DNA of 64,000 nucleotides from Lysobacter sp. S4-A87 (GTDB lineage Bacteria; Pseudomonadota; Gammaproteobacteria; Xanthomonadales; Xanthomonadaceae), in the NCBI RefSeq assembly GCF_022637455.1, contig NZ_CP093341.1, positions 868,001-932,000 of the forward strand, given 5' to 3'. This document shows positions 31,471-39,993 of this stretch, one piece after another. The translations under genes were made by a program, and so were the position numbers. The stretch's first letter is position 1. Each line of letters opens with the position of its first letter. The notes beneath the pieces are model-generated. The model had not been told where the DNA came from and ran no database searches. It saw only the letters and a program-made list of their open reading frames with translations.

Positions 31471-32415
31471 TCAGCCGCGCGCGTCCGCCAGGGCCTTGAT
31501 CTTTGCGTGGTGCTCGACCATGTCGCTGCGCTCGACCACGAAGATGCCCATCTGGCCGACCTTGAACTCGACCCAGGCCATCGGCAGTTCCGGCAGCAGT
31601 GCCACCAGGGCCTGCTCGGCTTCGCCGACTTCGCAGATCAGCAGGCCGTGCTCGCTGAGGTGGTCGGGGGCGTCGCGCAGGATCCGCAGCGCCAGGTCGA
31701 GGCCGTCGTCGCCGGCGCGCAGGCCCAGGTCGGGCTCGTACGAGTATTCCTTCGGCAGCGCATCGGTCTCGTCGTTGGTGACGTACGGCGGGTTGGTCAC
31801 GATCAGGTCGTAGACCTCGCCCTGCAGTCCCTTGAACAGGTCCGACTTGCGCAGCGTGACGTTGTCGGCATGCAGGCGCGCCTTGTTCTCGTGCGCCAGC
31901 GACAGGGCGTCGTCGTTGATGTCGGCGCCGTCGACCTGCCAGTACGGGTGGTAGTGGCCGGTGGCAATGGCGATGCAGCCCGAGCCGGTGCACAGGTCGA
32001 GTACGCGCTCGACTTCGCGACCGCCCAGCCACGGCTCGAAACCGGTGGTGATCAGTTCGGCGATCGGCGAGCGCGGCACGAGGGCGCGACGGTCGCTCTT
32101 GAAGCTCAGCCCGGCGAACCAGGCCTCGCCGGTCAGGTAGGCGGCCGGAACGCGCTCAGTGATGCGGCGCTCGAACAGCGCCAGCACCCTGGCCTTCTCG
32201 TCGGCGGTCACGCGCGAGGTGCCGTACACCGGGCTCAGGTCGTGCGGCAGGTGCAGCGCGTGCAGCACCAGCTGGGTGGCTTCGTCCAGGGCGTTGTCGT
32301 AGCTGTGGCCGAAGGTCAGGCCCGACTCGTTGAAGCGGCTGCCGCCGTAGCGGATCAGGTCGATGATCGAGACCTGTTCGAACTGAACGGCCGGGAGGTT
32401 GGCGGAGCCGGACAT
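31471..32415 (-). CDS. prmB: Ribosomal protein uL3 glutamine methyltransferase
   Basis: Methylates a glutamine of ribosomal protein L3 using SAM, 314 aa. The SAM motif VLDLCTGSGCIAIA and the catalytic VTNPPYVTNDE are intact, and the N-terminal domain (IIDLIRYGGSRFNESGLTFG) is that of PrmB rather than PrmC. I chose the ATG at 32415 because AAGG lies 7 nt upstream. The ATG at 32430 is only a few bases past the predicted transcription start and has no ribosome site. Confidence 0.93.
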   Translation of the reverse strand: MSGSANLPAVQFEQVSIIDLIRYGGSRFNESGLTFGHSYDNALDEATQLVLHALHLPHDLSPVYGTSRVTADEKARVLALFERRITERVPAAYLTGEAWFAGLSFKSDRRALVPRSPIAELITTGFEPWLGGREVERVLDLCTGSGCIAIATGHYHPYWQVDGADINDDALSLAHENKARLHADNVTLRKSDLFKGLQGEVYDLIVTNPPYVTNDETDALPKEYSYEPDLGLRAGDDGLDLALRILRDAPDHLSEHGLLICEVGEAEQALVALLPELPMAWVEFKVGQMGIFVVERSDMVEHHAKIKALADARG

Positions 32416-32442
32416 GGCGAGGCCTTGCATTGGGGGTCGGCG

Positions 32443-32448
32443 ATTATA
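32443..32448 (-). promoter_or_regulatory. -10 box of prmB
   Basis: A perfect TATAAT on the minus strand. It predicts a start near 32436 and a leader of about 20 nt before the ATG at 32415. The -35 region is poor. It lies in the divergent region shared with the SCO1-like gene. Confidence 0.6.
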
Positions 32449-32505
32449 CCGGGCGACCGGTATCATGCCCGCGCGCCCAGCCGGGGCGGCCGTTCCAGAG
32501 GCGTC

Positions 32506-33153
32506 ATGTTCAATCGCACCACCGTGCTCATCCTTATTGCCGCCCTCGCCGCCGCCCTGGGGCTGTGGGCCGCGCAACGCCATTTCGGTCCGGTCACCGC
32601 CTCCAAGTGGCCGCAGACCCAGGCCGTGCGCCTGTTCGAGCCGGCCCGCGAACTGCCTTCCTTCTCGCTGCGCCAGTCCGACGGCACGGCGCTGGTGCCG
32701 GGTGAGCTCAAGGGTCACTGGACCCTGGTCTTCCTGGGCTTCACCCATTGCCCGGACGTGTGCCCGACCACCCTGGCGGAGATGGCGCGCGCCCAGAAGC
32801 AGTGGGCGGCCCTGCCGGAGGCCACCCGCCCGCGCGTGCTGTTCGTCTCGGTCGATCCCGAGCGCGACACGCCGGACCGCATCGGCGAGTACGCCCACGC
32901 CTTCCACCGCGACACCCTGGCCGCCACCGCCGACATCCCGGCGCTGGAAGGCTTCGCCAAGTCGCTGAGCATGGTCTTCGCCAAGGTGCCGGCACCGGAG
33001 GGCGCCCCGGCCGACCAGTACAGCGTCGACCACAGTGCCTCGATGGCGGTGCTCGACCCGCAGGGTCGCATGGCCGGCATCGTCCAGCCGCCGCTGGACC
33101 CGAAGGCGATCGCCGCCGACATGACCGCGCTGACGCAGGCGGCAGGCAAGTAA
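32506..33153 (+). CDS. SCO1/SenC-family copper protein
   Basis: Membrane-anchored thioredoxin-fold protein facing the periplasm, 215 aa, of the family that delivers copper to the CuA site of cytochrome oxidase or acts in thiol redox control. A single N-terminal membrane helix (about residues 6-24) is followed by the CxxxC motif C82-C86 in [12 protein letters not shown] and by the third copper ligand H176 in SVDHSASM. It stands alone, divergent from prmB, and no oxidase genes are nearby. Confidence 0.9.
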   Translation: MFNRTTVLILIAALAAALGLWAAQRHFGPVTASKWPQTQAVRLFEPARELPSFSLRQSDGTALVPGELKGHWTLVFLGFTHCPDVCPTTLAEMARAQKQWAALPEATRPRVLFVSVDPERDTPDRIGEYAHAFHRDTLAATADIPALEGFAKSLSMVFAKVPAPEGAPADQYSVDHSASMAVLDPQGRMAGIVQPPLDPKAIAADMTALTQAAGK

Positions 33154-33164
33154 TCCATTCCGCC

Positions 33165-33253
33165 GTCATTCCCGCGCAGGCGGGAATCGAGCACCCTTCG
33201 ACGGTGCATGGCGGCATCAGAGTCACTGGACCCCCGCCCTCGCGGGGATGACG
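33165..33253. repeat. REP-type repeat pair between the SCO1-like gene and psd
   Basis: Two inverted-repeat units: GTCATTCCCGCGCAGGCGGG at 33165-33184 and the related ACCCCCGCCCTCGCGGGGAT unit ending GATGACG at 33253. Together they span the whole gap between the genes. The same family recurs at 45297, 47071 and 62363. Confidence 0.75.
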
Positions 33254-33265
33254 AGCAAAGAGCAC

Positions 33266-34108
33266 ATGAGCCTGGTCACCGCCCTCACCTACATCCTGCC
33301 GCACCGCCTGCTGTCGTCGATGGCACGCTCGCTGGCGTACTCGGACGCGCCGCGGGTGAAGCAATGGCTGATCGACACGGTCACGCGCAAGTTCGGCGTC
33401 AACCTCGCCGAAGCCGCCGAACCCGATCCGCGCGCCTACCCGACGTTCAACGCCTTCTTCACCCGCGCGCTCAAGCCCGGCGCCCGCGTTGCCGACGCCG
33501 ATCCGCGTTCGCTGCTGATGCCCGCCGACGGCCGCATCAGCCAGTGCGGCCCGATCGAGGACGGCCGCATCTTCCAGGCGAAGGGCCAGTCGTTCACCGC
33601 CGCCGAACTGCTCGGCGACGAGGACGCTGCCGAGCCGTTCAACAACGGCCTGTTCGCCACCGTGTACCTGTCGCCCAAGGACTACCACCGCGTGCACATG
33701 CCGTGGGGCGGCAAGCTGCGCGAAACCGTGCACGTGCCCGGCCGCCTTTTCAGCGTTGGCCCGGCCGCGGTGCAGAACGTGCCGCGCCTGTTCGCGCGCA
33801 ACGAACGCCTGGTCTGCCACTTCGACACCGACTTCGGGCCGATGGCGATGGTGATGGTTGGTGCGCTGCTGGTCTCGGGCGTGCAGACGGTGTGGAGCGG
33901 CGTGGAGATTCCGCGCTATGGCGACACGGTCACCGTCAAGGACTACCGTGGCGCCGACATCACGCTGGAGCGCTTCGCCGAGATGGCGCGCTTCAACTAC
34001 GGCTCGACCGTGATCGTGCTGCTGCCGCCTGGCGTGGCGGCGCTCGATCCGGCGTTGCAGGGTGAGTCGGCGGTGCGGCTGGGCGAAGTGCTGGCGCGCC
34101 GGGTCTAG
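33266..34108 (+). CDS. psd: Phosphatidylserine decarboxylase proenzyme
   Basis: Makes phosphatidylethanolamine at the inner membrane, about 280 aa. It is self-cleaved at a Gly-Ser bond to form the pyruvoyl group; here the motif is [10 protein letters not shown] (S247) where E. coli has LGST. The autoprocessing Asp is in MPADGRIS and the His in [13 protein letters not shown] chose the ATG at 33266; the frame also opens at an ATG at 33248, but that lies in the REP-type repeat. Confidence 0.95.
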   Translation: MSLVTALTYILPHRLLSSMARSLAYSDAPRVKQWLIDTVTRKFGVNLAEAAEPDPRAYPTFNAFFTRALKPGARVADADPRSLLMPADGRISQCGPIEDGRIFQAKGQSFTAAELLGDEDAAEPFNNGLFATVYLSPKDYHRVHMPWGGKLRETVHVPGRLFSVGPAAVQNVPRLFARNERLVCHFDTDFGPMAMVMVGALLVSGVQTVWSGVEIPRYGDTVTVKDYRGADITLERFAEMARFNYGSTVIVLLPPGVAALDPALQGESAVRLGEVLARRV

Positions 34109-34126
34109 CCGCTTCGGAAACGTTGA

Positions 34127-34195
34127 CCCGGGTGCGCTTCGCTTACCCGGGCTACGCGTGACGTTTGTAGCCCGGGTAAGCGCAGCGCACCCGGG
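34127..34195. repeat. 29-bp inverted repeat between psd and the MltD-like gene
   Basis: Arms at 34127-34155 and 34167-34195 are reverse complements with a single mismatch and an 11-nt loop. The core is GTAGCCCGGGTAAGCG. It lies between two convergent genes and would form a very stable hairpin in both transcripts, so it may act as a two-way transcript end. Confidence 0.75.
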
Positions 34196-34216
34196 AGCGT
34201 CACGCAAGCAGGGCTG

Positions 34217-35767
34217 CTAGCCCTCGCAGCCGTCCAGCTTGATCTTCTGACCCGGCCTGATCGCGTAACGCGGCGCCTTGAGCTTGTTGGCCTTGGCCAG
34301 GTCGCCGGTGTCGCATTGGAACTTCTGCGCGATCGCGGTCAGCGTTTCGCCGCGCTTGACCGTGTAGGACGCCGGCTTGGACGACTTCTTCGGTGCAGGC
34401 TTGGCCGCTGCCACCGCGCCGGACGTACCGGTGCCCGCGCTCTCGGCCTCGTACACCACGTCGCTCGAATCAACCGGCGTGACCGGCCCGGTCCGTACGA
34501 TCGCCGAGCTGGCATCGCTCATCACCAGCGTATGCGCCAGGTCGGCGCGCTGGCCCTGCACGCACCAGCGGTTGTACAGGCCGACGATCTTGGTGGTGGC
34601 ATTGAGCGTGGTGCCGGCAGGCAAGTAGCGGTCGGCCTCGTAACGCGGGTTGAGGTTGCGCAGCGCGCGCATGTAGCCGTCGCGCGAACCGTTGCTGCCC
34701 AGGCAGATGGTCAGCTCGTAGATCGAGCTGGGCTTGCTCAGGCGCAATCCGGCCGCGCGTGCGTCGACCTTGGGGAAGGTCAGGCCGTATTCCTTGGGAT
34801 GCAGGAACAGCCACGCCGCGGCAATCACCATCGGCACGTAGTCGCGGGTTTCGGCCGGGAACTGGTTGTAGACCGACTCGTCCCAGAAGTTGCGCCCGCC
34901 CGAGCCGTTGTAGACGCGCAGGGCGCGACCCTCGCCACCGTTGTAGGCGGCCAGCGACAGCTCGATGCTGCGGTTGAGTTCGCCCAGGCGCTCGTTGAAG
35001 TAGGACGCGGCCGCCTGTGCCGATGCGCGGGCGTCGTAACGGGTATCGAAGCCGGTGCCGTCGTCACCCAGGCCGAAGCGGCGGCCCGTGCCGTACATGA
35101 ACTGCATCGGCCCGGCCGCGCCGGCGCGCGAGGTGGAATGGACGCGGCCGTTGGATTCCTTGGCCATCACGCCGAACAGCAGCGCCTCGGGCAGGCCGGC
35201 GCGCTCGAACTGCGGCCACATCGACTGCCGCAGGTACTGGTAGTTCTCGTGGGTGTCGATCAGCGCCGGGCGCATGTCGGTCAGCCAACGGCGGATGCCG
35301 GCCTGCACGGCCGGGTTGTACTGCACCATCTTCACGAAGCGCTGGCCGTCGGCACTGAGCAGCGCCGCCGCGCGGGCGGCCTCGGGCACGTCGGCGGTGA
35401 TGCTGCCGGCGCCTTCGTCCTCGTTGTCCTCGGGCAGGTCGTCGCCCGAAGCCAGGTCGGCGTTCTGCTTCAGCAGGCGCTTGTAGGCGGTCAACATGGT
35501 CGTGGGCGAGCAGCCCTTCTGCTTCACGCAGGCGGCCATCACGTCTTCCATGTCCTCCAGCGCGGCATCGACCTCGGTGCGACCGGACGGATCGGCGTTG
35601 CCGACCTTGACGATGCCCTGGCGGTAGCGGGCCTCGGCGGCCTGCATGCGCTGGTCGAGTGCCTCCACGGCTGCCTGGTCGCGCTTGGAGAGGGCATGCG
35701 CGCTCGGCGCAAGTGTGGCGAAACCGAGCGCAAGCAGCGCGACGGAAGGACGAACCAGTGCGGGCAT
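34217..35767 (-). CDS. MltD-like lytic murein transglycosylase with LysM
   Basis: Predicted periplasmic peptidoglycan-cleaving enzyme, 516 aa. A signal peptide ends near APSAHA (residue 25). The SLT domain has the catalytic glutamate E204 in FGVMAKESNGR, followed by SRAGAAGPMQFM and LAAYNGGEGRALR, the pattern of family 1 transglycosylases. One LysM module (YTVKRGETLTAIAQKF) closes the protein. I chose the ATG at 35767 because it starts the signal peptide. MltD proper is the nearest name, but E. coli MltD has a lipobox and more than one LysM. Confidence 0.85.
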   Translation of the reverse strand: MPALVRPSVALLALGFATLAPSAHALSKRDQAAVEALDQRMQAAEARYRQGIVKVGNADPSGRTEVDAALEDMEDVMAACVKQKGCSPTTMLTAYKRLLKQNADLASGDDLPEDNEDEGAGSITADVPEAARAAALLSADGQRFVKMVQYNPAVQAGIRRWLTDMRPALIDTHENYQYLRQSMWPQFERAGLPEALLFGVMAKESNGRVHSTSRAGAAGPMQFMYGTGRRFGLGDDGTGFDTRYDARASAQAAASYFNERLGELNRSIELSLAAYNGGEGRALRVYNGSGGRNFWDESVYNQFPAETRDYVPMVIAAAWLFLHPKEYGLTFPKVDARAAGLRLSKPSSIYELTICLGSNGSRDGYMRALRNLNPRYEADRYLPAGTTLNATTKIVGLYNRWCVQGQRADLAHTLVMSDASSAIVRTGPVTPVDSSDVVYEAESAGTGTSGAVAAAKPAPKKSSKPASYTVKRGETLTAIAQKFQCDTGDLAKANKLKAPRYAIRPGQKIKLDGCEG

Positions 35768-36002
35768 GGACGACAACTGCAAGCGGGGGACTGGGAGGGT
35801 AGCGTTGCCTTGCGAACGCGGGCAAGCACTGTTGCAGCCGGAGTGCGTGAATGGGGATATGCGTGGCAAATGCGGCCCGCATCCGCTCCGCCATCGCCCC
35901 GCCGGGAAACTTTCCCGCTGTCCGTGCGCGCCCGAGCAGCATCCGGCGACGCCGCATAGAATCGTCCGCACTTCCCCACTGCCCCCGAGCACGGACCCGG
36001 AC

Positions 36003-37547
36003 ATGGACCCGACCACAGGCACGATCCTCATCGGCAAGGCCGTCACCACGCCGACCTCCCTGCCCGACAGCCACGGCCAGGTTTACCTGCTGCCCAAGTT
36101 CGGCAACCGTCATGGACTGGTCGCAGGCGCCACCGGCACCGGCAAGACCGTGACCCTGATGACCCTGGCCGAAGGCTTCTCGCGCCTGGGCGTGCCGGTG
36201 TTCCTGGCCGACGTGAAGGGCGACGTCGCCGGCCTGGCGATGGCCGGCGCCGGCGGCGACAAGCTGCAGGCCCGCGTCGCCGAGATCGGCATCGGCGATT
36301 ACGCCAGCCAGGCCAGCCCGGTCGTGTTCTGGGACCTGTTCGGCAAGCTCGGCCATCCGGTGCGGACCACCGTCAGCGAGATGGGCCCGACCCTGCTGGC
36401 GCGCGTGCTCGAACTCAACGACACGCAGTCGGGCGTGCTCGACATCGTCTTCAAGCTCGCCGACGACCGCGGCCTGCTGCTGCTCGACCTGGAAGACCTG
36501 CGTGCCCTGCTCGGCCTGGTCGCGGCCGAGCGCAAGGACATCTCCACCAGCTACGGGCTGGTCAGCGCGCAGTCGATCGGCGCGATCCAGCGCTCGCTGC
36601 TGCGCCTGGAACAGGAAGGCGGGGAGATGTTCTTCGGCGAGCCGGCGCTGGAACTGGCCGACCTGATGCGCACGCAGCCCGACGGTCGCGGCGTGATCAA
36701 CATCCTGGCGTCCGACCAGCTGGTGCTCAAACCGCGGCTGTACTCGAGCTTCCTGCTGTGGCTGCTGTCGGAACTGTTCGAGAACCTTCCCGAGGTCGGC
36801 GACCTCGACAAGCCCAAGCTGGTGTTCGTCTTCGACGAGGCCCACCTGCTGTTCGACGACGCCCCGCCGGCATTGCAGCAGCGCGTCGAACAGGTGGTGC
36901 GCCTGATCCGCTCCAAGGGCGTGGGCGTGTACTTCTGTTCGCAGTTTCCCGATGACGTGCCCGACAACATCCTCGGCCAGCTCGGCAATCGCGTGCAGCA
37001 TGCGCTGCGGGCGTTCACGCCGCGCGACCAGAAGGCGGTGAAGACCGCGGCGCAGACCTTCGTCGCCAATCCGGCGCTGGACGTGGCCGAAACCATCTCC
37101 CAGCTCGGCACCGGCGAGGCGCTGGTGTCCACGCTGCAGGAGAAAGGCGTGCCCATGCCGGTCGAAAAGACCCTGGTGGCGCCGCCGCGTTGCCGGATGG
37201 GGGCGATCACCGAAGCCGAACGCGCACAGGTTCGCGCCGGCAGTCCGGTCGGGCCCAAGTACGACACCCGCATCGACCGCGACTCGGCCGCCGAGGTGCT
37301 GGCGCAGAAGGCAACCGCCGCGGCCGAACAGGCCAAGGCGCCACCGGCGCGCACGCGCGAGCAGGACGATGCCGACGAAGGCGGTTTCAGCCAGTCGGTG
37401 AAGGATGCGGTGTTCGGCACCAAGCGCCGCCAGGGCATGGTCGAGACGATGGCCAAGCAGACCGCGCGAACGGTCGGCAACCAGATCGGCCAGCAGATCC
37501 TGCGCGGCCTGCTGGGCGGGATCTTCGGGGGCAAGAGTCGGCGCTGA
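36003..37547 (+). CDS. HerA/YjgR-type ATPase (DUF853)
   Basis: Predicted P-loop ATPase of the HerA-FtsK superfamily, 514 aa. Walker A is GATGTGKTVT (about residues 43-52) and Walker B LVFVFDEAHLLF; FCSQFPDDVPDNI and LGNRVQHALRAFTPRDQKA are typical of the YjgR/DUF853 group. An acidic linker follows, and the C-terminus is a Gly-rich helix (GQQILRGLLGGIFGG). The cellular role is unknown. A TAGAAT at 35957-35962 is a candidate -10, and a GGGAAA-C-TTTCCC palindrome lies at 35904-35916 in the shared upstream region with the MltD-like gene. Confidence 0.88.
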   Translation: MDPTTGTILIGKAVTTPTSLPDSHGQVYLLPKFGNRHGLVAGATGTGKTVTLMTLAEGFSRLGVPVFLADVKGDVAGLAMAGAGGDKLQARVAEIGIGDYASQASPVVFWDLFGKLGHPVRTTVSEMGPTLLARVLELNDTQSGVLDIVFKLADDRGLLLLDLEDLRALLGLVAAERKDISTSYGLVSAQSIGAIQRSLLRLEQEGGEMFFGEPALELADLMRTQPDGRGVINILASDQLVLKPRLYSSFLLWLLSELFENLPEVGDLDKPKLVFVFDEAHLLFDDAPPALQQRVEQVVRLIRSKGVGVYFCSQFPDDVPDNILGQLGNRVQHALRAFTPRDQKAVKTAAQTFVANPALDVAETISQLGTGEALVSTLQEKGVPMPVEKTLVAPPRCRMGAITEAERAQVRAGSPVGPKYDTRIDRDSAAEVLAQKATAAAEQAKAPPARTREQDDADEGGFSQSVKDAVFGTKRRQGMVETMAKQTARTVGNQIGQQILRGLLGGIFGGKSRR

Positions 37548-37714
37548 CGGGTGGTCCGCTACTGACGCCCGCTGTCCGCCCGTCCCACTGCGCCACGTTG
37601 TCTCCTGCGCGCGCCAGGATCGGGGAACTGCGCCGTGCGTGTCGACATCACGGCCGGAGGCGCCGACACGCCCCCGCTCCGGCCGCTGCGCCCGTGAGGC
37701 GCCTGGAGACTTCC

Positions 37715-38137
37715 ATGTCACGCACCCCGCTGTTGCTGCTCACCCTGGCCTGCGCCTCAGCCATGGCCCTGGCGTTCCCGGTCCGCGCCCAGCAAACCAG
37801 CCGCGCCGTCGTCGCGATCTACCATGTCGCCCCCGGCAAGCAGCTCGAATTCCTCAAATGGATGGCCGCGCGCGAAGCCATCGACCGCGAGGCCGGTGTC
37901 GGCGCCACGCAGTGGTATGCCCACCTCAACGGCGACAGCTGGGACTACGTCGCGATCTCGCCCGACGTCGACGACGCCACTTCCGACAAGGTCGACGAAA
38001 TGGCGCGCAAGAAGGGACTCAGGGTCGGACCGCAGGGTGGACTGGAATTCCGCGCGATGGTCGCCTCGCACACCGACACCCTCGCCGCCGGCCCGATGTC
38101 GGCCGCACAGCTGGTCGAACGCGCCGGCAAACCCTGA
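37715..38137 (+). CDS. Secreted protein of unknown function, 140 aa
   Basis: I do not recognise the family. The N-terminus (MSRTPLLLLTLACASAMALA) is a signal peptide probably cut after FPVRAQ. The mature part, about 115 residues with VVAIYHVAPGKQLEFLKWMA and WDYVAISPDVDD, has the feel of a dimeric alpha-beta barrel domain, but that is only an impression. GGAG lies upstream of the ATG. It stands between the YjgR-like gene and greB with about 130-170 nt on each side. Confidence 0.75.
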   Translation: MSRTPLLLLTLACASAMALAFPVRAQQTSRAVVAIYHVAPGKQLEFLKWMAAREAIDREAGVGATQWYAHLNGDSWDYVAISPDVDDATSDKVDEMARKKGLRVGPQGGLEFRAMVASHTDTLAAGPMSAAQLVERAGKP

Positions 38138-38268
38138 TCGAACGCCCGGCGGCGGTGCGTGCCGCTGCCGGGACGTTCATCGCGTGCGTTCGCCTGCCGC
38201 CGTCGCAGCGTACTTGAGCCGCGTGGGCGGCTCTGCGATAACGGTCGCCCGCCCCCACTGACTCGACG

Positions 38269-38781
38269 ATGTCCCGCTGGCGTCCCCCTGCCGAGAAAAG
38301 CACCGCCCTGATCACCCGTGGCGGGCACGATCGCCTCAAGTCCGAGCTCGATGAGCTGTGGCGCATCAAGCGTCCGGAGGTGGTCAAGGCGCTGGCGGCG
38401 GCCGCCGCCGAGGGCGACCGCTCCGAGAACGCCGAGTACACATATAGAAAGAAGCAGCTCGGCGAGATCGACCGGCGCGTGCGCTACCTGAGCAAGCGCC
38501 TGCCCTCGCTGCGCATCGTCGATACCGTGCCGACCGATCCGGAAGCGGTGTTCTTCGGCGCGCGCGTGGAAGTGGAAAACGTCGCCAGCGGCGAAAGCCA
38601 GCGCTATCGCATCGTCGGCCCGGACGAGACCGATGCGCGTGCAGGCTGGATCAGCATCGATTCGCCACTGGCGCGGGCGATGCTCAAGAAGCGGCTCGAC
38701 GACGAATTCGAAGCGATGCTGCCCGGCGGCGCCGCGCGTTTCGTCATCGTCGACGTCGGGTACGGTGATGACGCCGGCTGA
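38269..38781 (+). CDS. greB: Transcription elongation factor GreB
   Basis: Cytosolic factor that rescues backtracked RNA polymerase by stimulating transcript cleavage, 170 aa. The N-terminal coiled coil contains [17 protein letters not shown] and the acidic tip [20 protein letters not shown]; the C-terminal FKBP-like domain follows ([12 protein letters not shown]). The basic residues and the loop [11 protein letters not shown] favour GreB over GreA. It overlaps the acetyltransferase gene by 14 nt. Confidence 0.93.
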   Translation: MSRWRPPAEKSTALITRGGHDRLKSELDELWRIKRPEVVKALAAAAAEGDRSENAEYTYRKKQLGEIDRRVRYLSKRLPSLRIVDTVPTDPEAVFFGARVEVENVASGESQRYRIVGPDETDARAGWISIDSPLARAMLKKRLDDEFEAMLPGGAARFVIVDVGYGDDAG

Positions 38782-39244
38782 GCCGGTCGTCCTGCGCCAG
38801 GCCACGGTCGCGGATGCCACCGCGATCAGCGCGCTCGTCTGCGATCTGACGCAGCGCTGGATCGCGGCGGACTGCACGCCTGACGGCGCGGCGAGGCTGC
38901 TGCAGATGCTCGCGCCCGGGCCCACGGCCACACGGCTGGGTGAGGGCTATCGCTATGTCGTGGCGCAGCGCGGCCAGTCCCTGGTCGGCGTTGCCGCGTT
39001 GCGGCTGCCTGCTCATCTGTTCCATCTTTTCGTCGCCGATGACGCCCAGCGACAGGGCCTGGCCCGGCGGATGTGGCGAACCGTGCAGGCGTGGGTGGAC
39101 GGACCGTCGCCGATCACGGTCAACGCTTCCCGGCATGCGCTTGCGGTCTACCGCAAGTTCGGATTCGAGGCGATCGCCGGGGAAGTCAGCGAGCACGGCA
39201 TCGTGTTCACGCCGATGGAGTGGAGACCCGACGGCGAAGTGTGA
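38768..39244 (+). CDS. GNAT-family N-acetyltransferase
   Basis: Small acetyl-CoA-dependent acetyltransferase of unknown substrate, 158 aa. The core is [18 protein letters not shown] at the N-terminus, [20 protein letters not shown] (the acetyl-CoA-binding motif A) and a C-terminal [14 protein letters not shown]. The ATG at 38768 lies inside greB, so the two are probably co-translated. Confidence 0.88.
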   Translation: MTPAEPVVLRQATVADATAISALVCDLTQRWIAADCTPDGAARLLQMLAPGPTATRLGEGYRYVVAQRGQSLVGVAALRLPAHLFHLFVADDAQRQGLARRMWRTVQAWVDGPSPITVNASRHALAVYRKFGFEAIAGEVSEHGIVFTPMEWRPDGEV

Positions 39245-39281
39245 TGCCTGTCACCTCCGGGGCACACGAGACTATTTCGCG

Positions 39282-39311
39282 TTGACGCAGTTTTAACATT
39301 TCCCCTACCGT
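39282..39311 (+). promoter_or_regulatory. Candidate promoter of the outer-membrane barrel gene
   Basis: TTGACG at 39282-39287 is a strong -35, followed after 18 nt by TACCGT as a weak -10. A strong ribosome site AAGGGGAG lies at 39354-39361, 8 nt before the ATG. Confidence 0.5.
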
Positions 39312-39369
39312 CCCCTCGCCTTGCGGTGCTGCTGCGCCGGAGGGTCATCTCTCAAGGGGAGTTTCAAAA

Positions 39370-39906
39370 ATGGGGAAGTTCAAGATCCTGGTCCTGGCGC
39401 TCGCCATGGCCGGTGCAAGCACTGCCGCGTCGGCTGCCGAGGGGTCGGGAGTCTATGTGCGTGGTGAAGTCGGCAATTCCACGCTGTATGTCGATGGCGA
39501 CTCCGCTGTCGATACCGCGATGAACGGCTGGCTCGGTTACAGCTTCAACTCGCTGATCGGTGTCGAGGCCCATTACGGCTCGCTCGGCAAGGACAGCGAC
39601 CAGGGCTCGACCATCGAAATGAACGCAACCGGCATCGGCCTGCGCCTGAAGCACGAGTTCGCCGGCGGCGGTTACTACATCGCCGGTCGCGCGGGCATGG
39701 AGCGCGTCGAAAGCCAGTTCACCGACAACAGCTTCGGCGTCCATCTCACCGAAGAAGACGACAACCCGTACGCCGGCCTGGGCATGGGCTACAACGTCAA
39801 CCAGAACTTCGCCCTGACCGCTTACTGGGACACGCGCACCGTGCCGTTCTTCGTCGATGACGAACGCGTCGATACGCTGACGGTCGGCGGCGAATACCGC
39901 TTCTGA
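39370..39906 (+). CDS. Outer-membrane beta-barrel protein, 178 aa
   Basis: A small OmpA/OmpX-type barrel with a signal peptide (MGKFKILVLALAMAGASTA, cut after SAAEG or ASA). The mature chain alternates hydrophobic and polar residues in about eight strands, with aromatic girdle residues, and ends VGGEYRF with the C-terminal Phe used by the BAM machinery. Its function is unknown; such proteins often act in adhesion or envelope stability. Strong promoter and ribosome-site elements suggest high expression. Confidence 0.85.
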   Translation: MGKFKILVLALAMAGASTAASAAEGSGVYVRGEVGNSTLYVDGDSAVDTAMNGWLGYSFNSLIGVEAHYGSLGKDSDQGSTIEMNATGIGLRLKHEFAGGGYYIAGRAGMERVESQFTDNSFGVHLTEEDDNPYAGLGMGYNVNQNFALTAYWDTRTVPFFVDDERVDTLTVGGEYRF

Positions 39907-39938
39907 TCGAATCGCCGGCAACGGCTGGCGGACCCGGC

Positions 39939-39970
39939 AATGGCCACCTTCGGGTGGCCATTGTCGTTTT
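39939..39970 (+). terminator. Rho-independent terminator of the barrel gene
   Basis: Perfect 10-bp stem AATGGCCACC / GGTGGCCATT (39939-39948 and 39953-39962) with a TTCG tetraloop, followed by GTCGTTTT. Confidence 0.85.
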
Positions 39971-39993
39971 GCGACTCAGTCTGCGACTCAGTC
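39970..39993. repeat. 12-bp tandem duplication across the rimO stop codon
   Basis: Two exact copies of tgcgactcagtc. The rimO TGA (39990-39988) lies in the second copy. Because the unit is 12 bp, one repeat more or less would keep the frame. Confidence 0.7.

Noticed and set aside
33248-33265. ATG at 33248 as the psd start
   Set aside because: It falls at the edge of the REP-type repeat and adds six residues outside the conserved start; the ATG at 33266 fits the family better.
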